A stretch of DNA of 64,000 nt from positions 1-64,000 of the forward strand of contig JAUNVG010000011.1 in NCBI GenBank assembly GCA_030537735.1, given 5' to 3'. Every line of letters starts with the position of its first letter. Position 1 is the first letter of the stretch. Shown in pieces: positions 61,481 to 64,000 of this stretch. The position numbers and the translations under genes are program-made. Source of the stretch: Actinomycetaceae bacterium. Its GTDB lineage: Bacteria > Actinomycetota > Actinomycetes > Actinomycetales > Actinomycetaceae. A model generated the notes under the pieces. The model had not been told where the DNA came from. It did no database searches and worked only from the letters and a program-made list of their open reading frames with translations.

Positions 61481-62293
61481 GTGAAACAAACAAACACCAA
61501 GCCTGAAACCGCGATGCCTCAAACAGGCTCCCACCCAACCACAGCCATCGCGAAAACTATCACCAACCCATACCTACTTGCGCTCATCTACACCGCACTA
61601 ATGGCAGCCACCATGGCAACCGCCCGATACGCATTCAACGCCCCCTACGCAAGCGCCAACTTCCCCACCGGCATCGCACTACCCATGATCATCGTCACCG
61701 GCTTCACCCTCTGGGTAGCCCACACCACCCAAACCAACTGGGTCGGACAATGGCACAACTGGAAAGCCTGGGCGTGGGTGGCGCCGTGGCTCGTACTCGA
61801 AGCCATCCTCCTCGCCCTCCTCATAGGGGCTGCCAACACCAACCCCCACCTATGGGGAAGCCTCACCATAGGGGCAGTCACATTCGCCCTCGTCGGCATC
61901 AGCGAAGAAGTCATGTTCCGATCAGTCATCCTCAAACAACTCGCAAGCCGCTACACCCTACCCATAGCGATGCTCGGGTCAGCGGTTCTGTTTTCACTAA
62001 TGCACGCAGTCAACCCCATAGGTGGCCTGAGCCTCGGTGAATCAGCTACACAACTATGGGCCACATTCCTGTTCGGCATGGCACTGGCACCACTCGCCGT
62101 CCTAGGCCGCACCATAGTACCTCTGATTGTCATGCACGCATTGTGGGACTTCCTAGTAGTAGCAGCAAGCAACGTACCTGAGTTAGCACCGACTTTGGGG
62201 CTGGTCGTGTTGGCCGATCAGTGGCTACGGATCGGCATCGCCATAGTGGCTTGGCTGGTAGTACTAGTTCGCTACCGCGGCGGTAAGCTCTAG
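61481..62293 (+). CDS. CPBP-family intramembrane metalloprotease
   Basis: 270 aa, starting at a GTG. Several membrane segments; the Abi/CAAX-protease motifs are GISEEVMFRSVIL (EExxxR), LFSLMHAVNPI (His) and VMHALWDFLVVAA (HxxxD/N). The family includes CAAX-type endopeptidases and bacteriocin-immunity proteins. There is no bacteriocin gene in sight. Confidence 0.88.
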   Translation: MKQTNTKPETAMPQTGSHPTTAIAKTITNPYLLALIYTALMAATMATARYAFNAPYASANFPTGIALPMIIVTGFTLWVAHTTQTNWVGQWHNWKAWAWVAPWLVLEAILLALLIGAANTNPHLWGSLTIGAVTFALVGISEEVMFRSVILKQLASRYTLPIAMLGSAVLFSLMHAVNPIGGLSLGESATQLWATFLFGMALAPLAVLGRTIVPLIVMHALWDFLVVAASNVPELAPTLGLVVLADQWLRIGIAIVAWLVVLVRYRGGKL

Positions 62294-62313
62294 CCTTCTG
62301 GGCGGGAATTTGG

Positions 62314-62342
62314 ACGCGAGGGCGAGGCAATCGTCCTCGCGT
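62314..62342 (+). terminator. Hairpin after the CPBP gene
   Basis: Stem ACGCGAGG (62314-62321) with CCTCGCGT (62335-62342), 13-nt loop, 21 bp past the CPBP stop. The T-tract behind is weak (TTCAGTGTT), so its termination role is uncertain. Confidence 0.5.
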
Positions 62343-62358
62343 TCAGTGTTCCCACCGG

Positions 62359-62367
62359 TTATCCACA
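62359..62367 (+). promoter_or_regulatory. Single perfect DnaA box
   Basis: TTATCCACA matches the bacterial DnaA box exactly. It stands alone 53 bp before the DUF222/HNH gene, so it is not an origin. It may be a binding site that limits free DnaA, or chance. Confidence 0.45.
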
Positions 62368-62419
62368 GGTGTTGCGCAAGGAGGTTGTTTTCTGCTCAGC
62401 GTGAGGTGATAGTAGCCTC

Positions 62420-63550
62420 ATGAGCACAGACGCCTTGTTGACTGAGAACGAGTTAGAGCAGTTCGTTGACACTGCTCGGCGTTTGTATGCCCACTGCGAA
62501 GCCGACGTAGATTCGGATCATTTACGCTCGCTACTAAAAGCGAAACGCTTCCTGTCAGCAGCCTGCGAGAAAGCTATAACCGTTGCGAATACTCGCGTAG
62601 AAGGTATTGACGCTGCCGACATAGTCAGTGAAGTTGAAAAAACTACAACGAACGAGTCGAACTCGATAGTTGTCAAAGCCATTAGAAACACCGAATACCC
62701 ACTACTGCAGGAAGCCTGGGCAAACGGAGAAGTAAGTGACCCATCCCGCCGCCAAGGTGTCAATACATTAACGAAGCTCAAGAGTGTGCTGGACGCACAA
62801 CAATTCGAAGACGCACAAAACAAAGTCGTTGACATAGTGCGTAACAAGCGAGGACAACAACTAACCCGATCACTGAACGAACTGGTTCAGTCATATCCCG
62901 GAACCGAAGACAATGACAATAGCGTCCAACAAATGCGCCACATTAATTTCCAAGCCGTACCCGGTGGATGGAGATTTAACGGCTTACTCCCCACTGCTGC
63001 GGGAGACGAGGTGCGGCGAGCGCTAGGTACAATCGCTAGGCAGCTGCGTGCTGAAGAAATTAACGAACGCGGCAAAGATCGAGTCCCGCTAAAGATTTCA
63101 CGTCGACTAGCCGATGCCCTCACACACCTGTGCCGCAAGTTCAACGACCAATTCCCGAAAGCAACCCAACTATATCCTCTAGCCACAATCGTGGACGCTA
63201 ATACCCTGCCCAAGCAACAGCGAAGCGAAATTATCGCTGCTGAATACGACGGACGCTACGACCTGGGTCGCAGCCGCAGGCTGGCAGATGCAAAACTACG
63301 TTCCCTAGTTCTAGAACGCGACAGAGGATGCCTCTTCCCACACTGCGACGCAATAGAAACAACCTGCGAAATCAACCATATCCGCCCTCGGAGTGACGGT
63401 GGAGGCACAAACCTGGATAACCTTGCCGCATTATGCCCTCACCACCATTGGATCATCGACAACCCCAAATCTGACTTCCAAATAACAACGGGGCCAAAAA
63501 ATCTGCCCCGTGTAGTGCGAATGCAAAGAACACAACCGCAAAGAGAATAA
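62420..63550 (+). CDS. DUF222/HNH endonuclease-domain protein (13E12-type)
   Basis: 376 aa. The N-terminal two-thirds matches the DUF222 (13E12 repeat) family by style, and the C-terminus is an HNH nuclease: CLFPHCDAIETTCEINHIRP, then DGGGTNLDNLAALCPHHHWI, with the catalytic His and metal-binding Asn and His. Such proteins are common in actinobacteria, often as many related copies; they may be mobile or defence-related, and their function is mostly unknown. Confidence 0.9.
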   Translation: MSTDALLTENELEQFVDTARRLYAHCEADVDSDHLRSLLKAKRFLSAACEKAITVANTRVEGIDAADIVSEVEKTTTNESNSIVVKAIRNTEYPLLQEAWANGEVSDPSRRQGVNTLTKLKSVLDAQQFEDAQNKVVDIVRNKRGQQLTRSLNELVQSYPGTEDNDNSVQQMRHINFQAVPGGWRFNGLLPTAAGDEVRRALGTIARQLRAEEINERGKDRVPLKISRRLADALTHLCRKFNDQFPKATQLYPLATIVDANTLPKQQRSEIIAAEYDGRYDLGRSRRLADAKLRSLVLERDRGCLFPHCDAIETTCEINHIRPRSDGGGTNLDNLAALCPHHHWIIDNPKSDFQITTGPKNLPRVVRMQRTQPQRE

Positions 63551-63720
63551 CCACTGGCAGTATGAATACTCCGGCGCGTCTTTCCTTTCCGAGGATGCGC
63601 GTTGTGGGGTGCACGGGTGACTATTTCCCTCCATAGGTGTGGGTATCTTCTACTATGCCCCGCATCTATATGTTTGCGATTAAAGTTTATTTATAACGAT
63701 TGAGTCGAAGGAGACTTGAA
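63551..63720. other. Intergenic stretch with promoter-like signals for the lipoprotein gene
   Basis: No gene. TTATAACGAT (63690-63699) could be a -10, and GAAGGAG lies just before the GTG of the lipoprotein gene. No hairpin after the HNH gene was found. Confidence 0.4.
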
Positions 63721-64000
63721 GTGAGAAGTAAACACCTCAGTGCAACCATAGTTGTGCTGTTAGCATGCCTGGGTTTAACTGCCTGCAATGCTGACGATGC
63801 GCAAGAATCCCCCGCCTCTGACCTGGCTGCTAGCTCAACCCCTACTCCATCTCCGGAGCCTGCGACTCCTTCAGCGCCCCCACCTCCACCTGCCACCCCG
63901 TACCCTCACCCGACCCCGCAAGAGCCTGAGGGCATGTACCAACACACTGACGGGGGTGCCATAGTCACAGCTAAATACTTCGTTGAACTCATGGGTTACC
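63721..64000 (+). CDS. Lipoprotein (DUF6318-like), cut by the window end
   Basis: GTG start at 63721 with GAAGGAG before it. Signal peptide VVLLACLGLTACN with lipobox LTAC (Cys at residue 20), then a Pro/Thr/Ser/Ala-rich linker of about 40 residues (PTPSPEP, APPPPPATP) and the start of a domain (GMYQHTDGGAIVTAKYFVELM). This is similar to DUF6318 lipoproteins of Actinomyces. The rest lies beyond position 64000. Confidence 0.75.
   Translation, partial: MRSKHLSATIVVLLACLGLTACNADDAQESPASDLAASSTPTPSPEPATPSAPPPPPATPYPHPTPQEPEGMYQHTDGGAIVTAKYFVELMGY

Noticed and set aside
62359..62367. Replication origin at the DnaA box
   Set aside because: Only a single box, no AT-rich unwinding element or dnaA/dnaN genes.

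Overview
The window is chromosomal DNA from a high-GC Gram-positive bacterium (Actinomycetota), most likely in or near the Actinomycetaceae. The signs are an actinobacterial rRNA leader and tyrS beside an rRNA operon, an argCJBD-R-G-H cluster, a polyphosphate glucokinase, a methionine aminopeptidase of the type with a proline-containing N-terminal extension, an LAXTG-type cell-wall sorting signal, a DtxR-like iron box, DUF222/HNH genes and a leaderless-looking arg promoter. The genus is inferred only from gene style.

Region 1 (1-18.4 kb) is housekeeping. An rRNA promoter and leader fire off the left edge. Then come tyrS, a TIGR01777-type epimerase, the arginine operon (no argF inside it), a flavodoxin-like gene, pheST, panB, map and ppgK. 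Region 2 (18.4-24.7 kb) is an accessory island: a GNAT remnant and a three-gene restriction-modification-like operon (two methyltransferase-type genes and a GIY-YIG-like/SF2 helicase fusion). Region 3 (24.7-37.2 kb) is A/T-richer and holds two convergent sugar units: an EbgA/EbgC-like beta-galactosidase with an APC permease and a divergent LacI gene, and an EamA-ABC-GH63-like operon. Both units have TTGACA-N17 promoters followed by the same operator (GGAAACCGGTTTC core), so one LacI protein probably controls both.

Region 4 (37.2-41.2 kb) has a DUF2975-like membrane protein with a small XRE regulator behind two tandem operators, an ADP-ribosylglycohydrolase, an acyltransferase and an alpha/beta hydrolase. 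Region 5 (41.4-48.4 kb) holds three consecutive damaged genes: a PL8 hyaluronate-lyase-like surface protein broken in its signal peptide, an unrecognised gene with two frameshifts, and a membrane pyrophosphatase with about four. Region 6 (48.5-56.8 kb) has a GH1 beta-glucosidase and an MFS exporter with an iron box, both preceded by the same 63-bp element, then a LacI-ribokinase-DcuC-like permease-nucleoside hydrolase unit that looks like a nucleoside salvage operon. Region 7 (56.9-64 kb) has rnpB, yaaA, a CdsZ-like coiled-coil protein without its zinc cysteines, a NIF3 protein, an MFS transporter, a CPBP protease, a DUF222/HNH protein and the start of a lipoprotein.

No CRISPR array, tRNA, prophage or transposase gene was found. 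The most interesting items are the methyltransferase pair that seems to share out its motifs, the shared LacI operators, the DcuC-like permease in a nucleoside operon, the zinc-less CdsZ homologue and the cluster of frameshifts at 41-48 kb.
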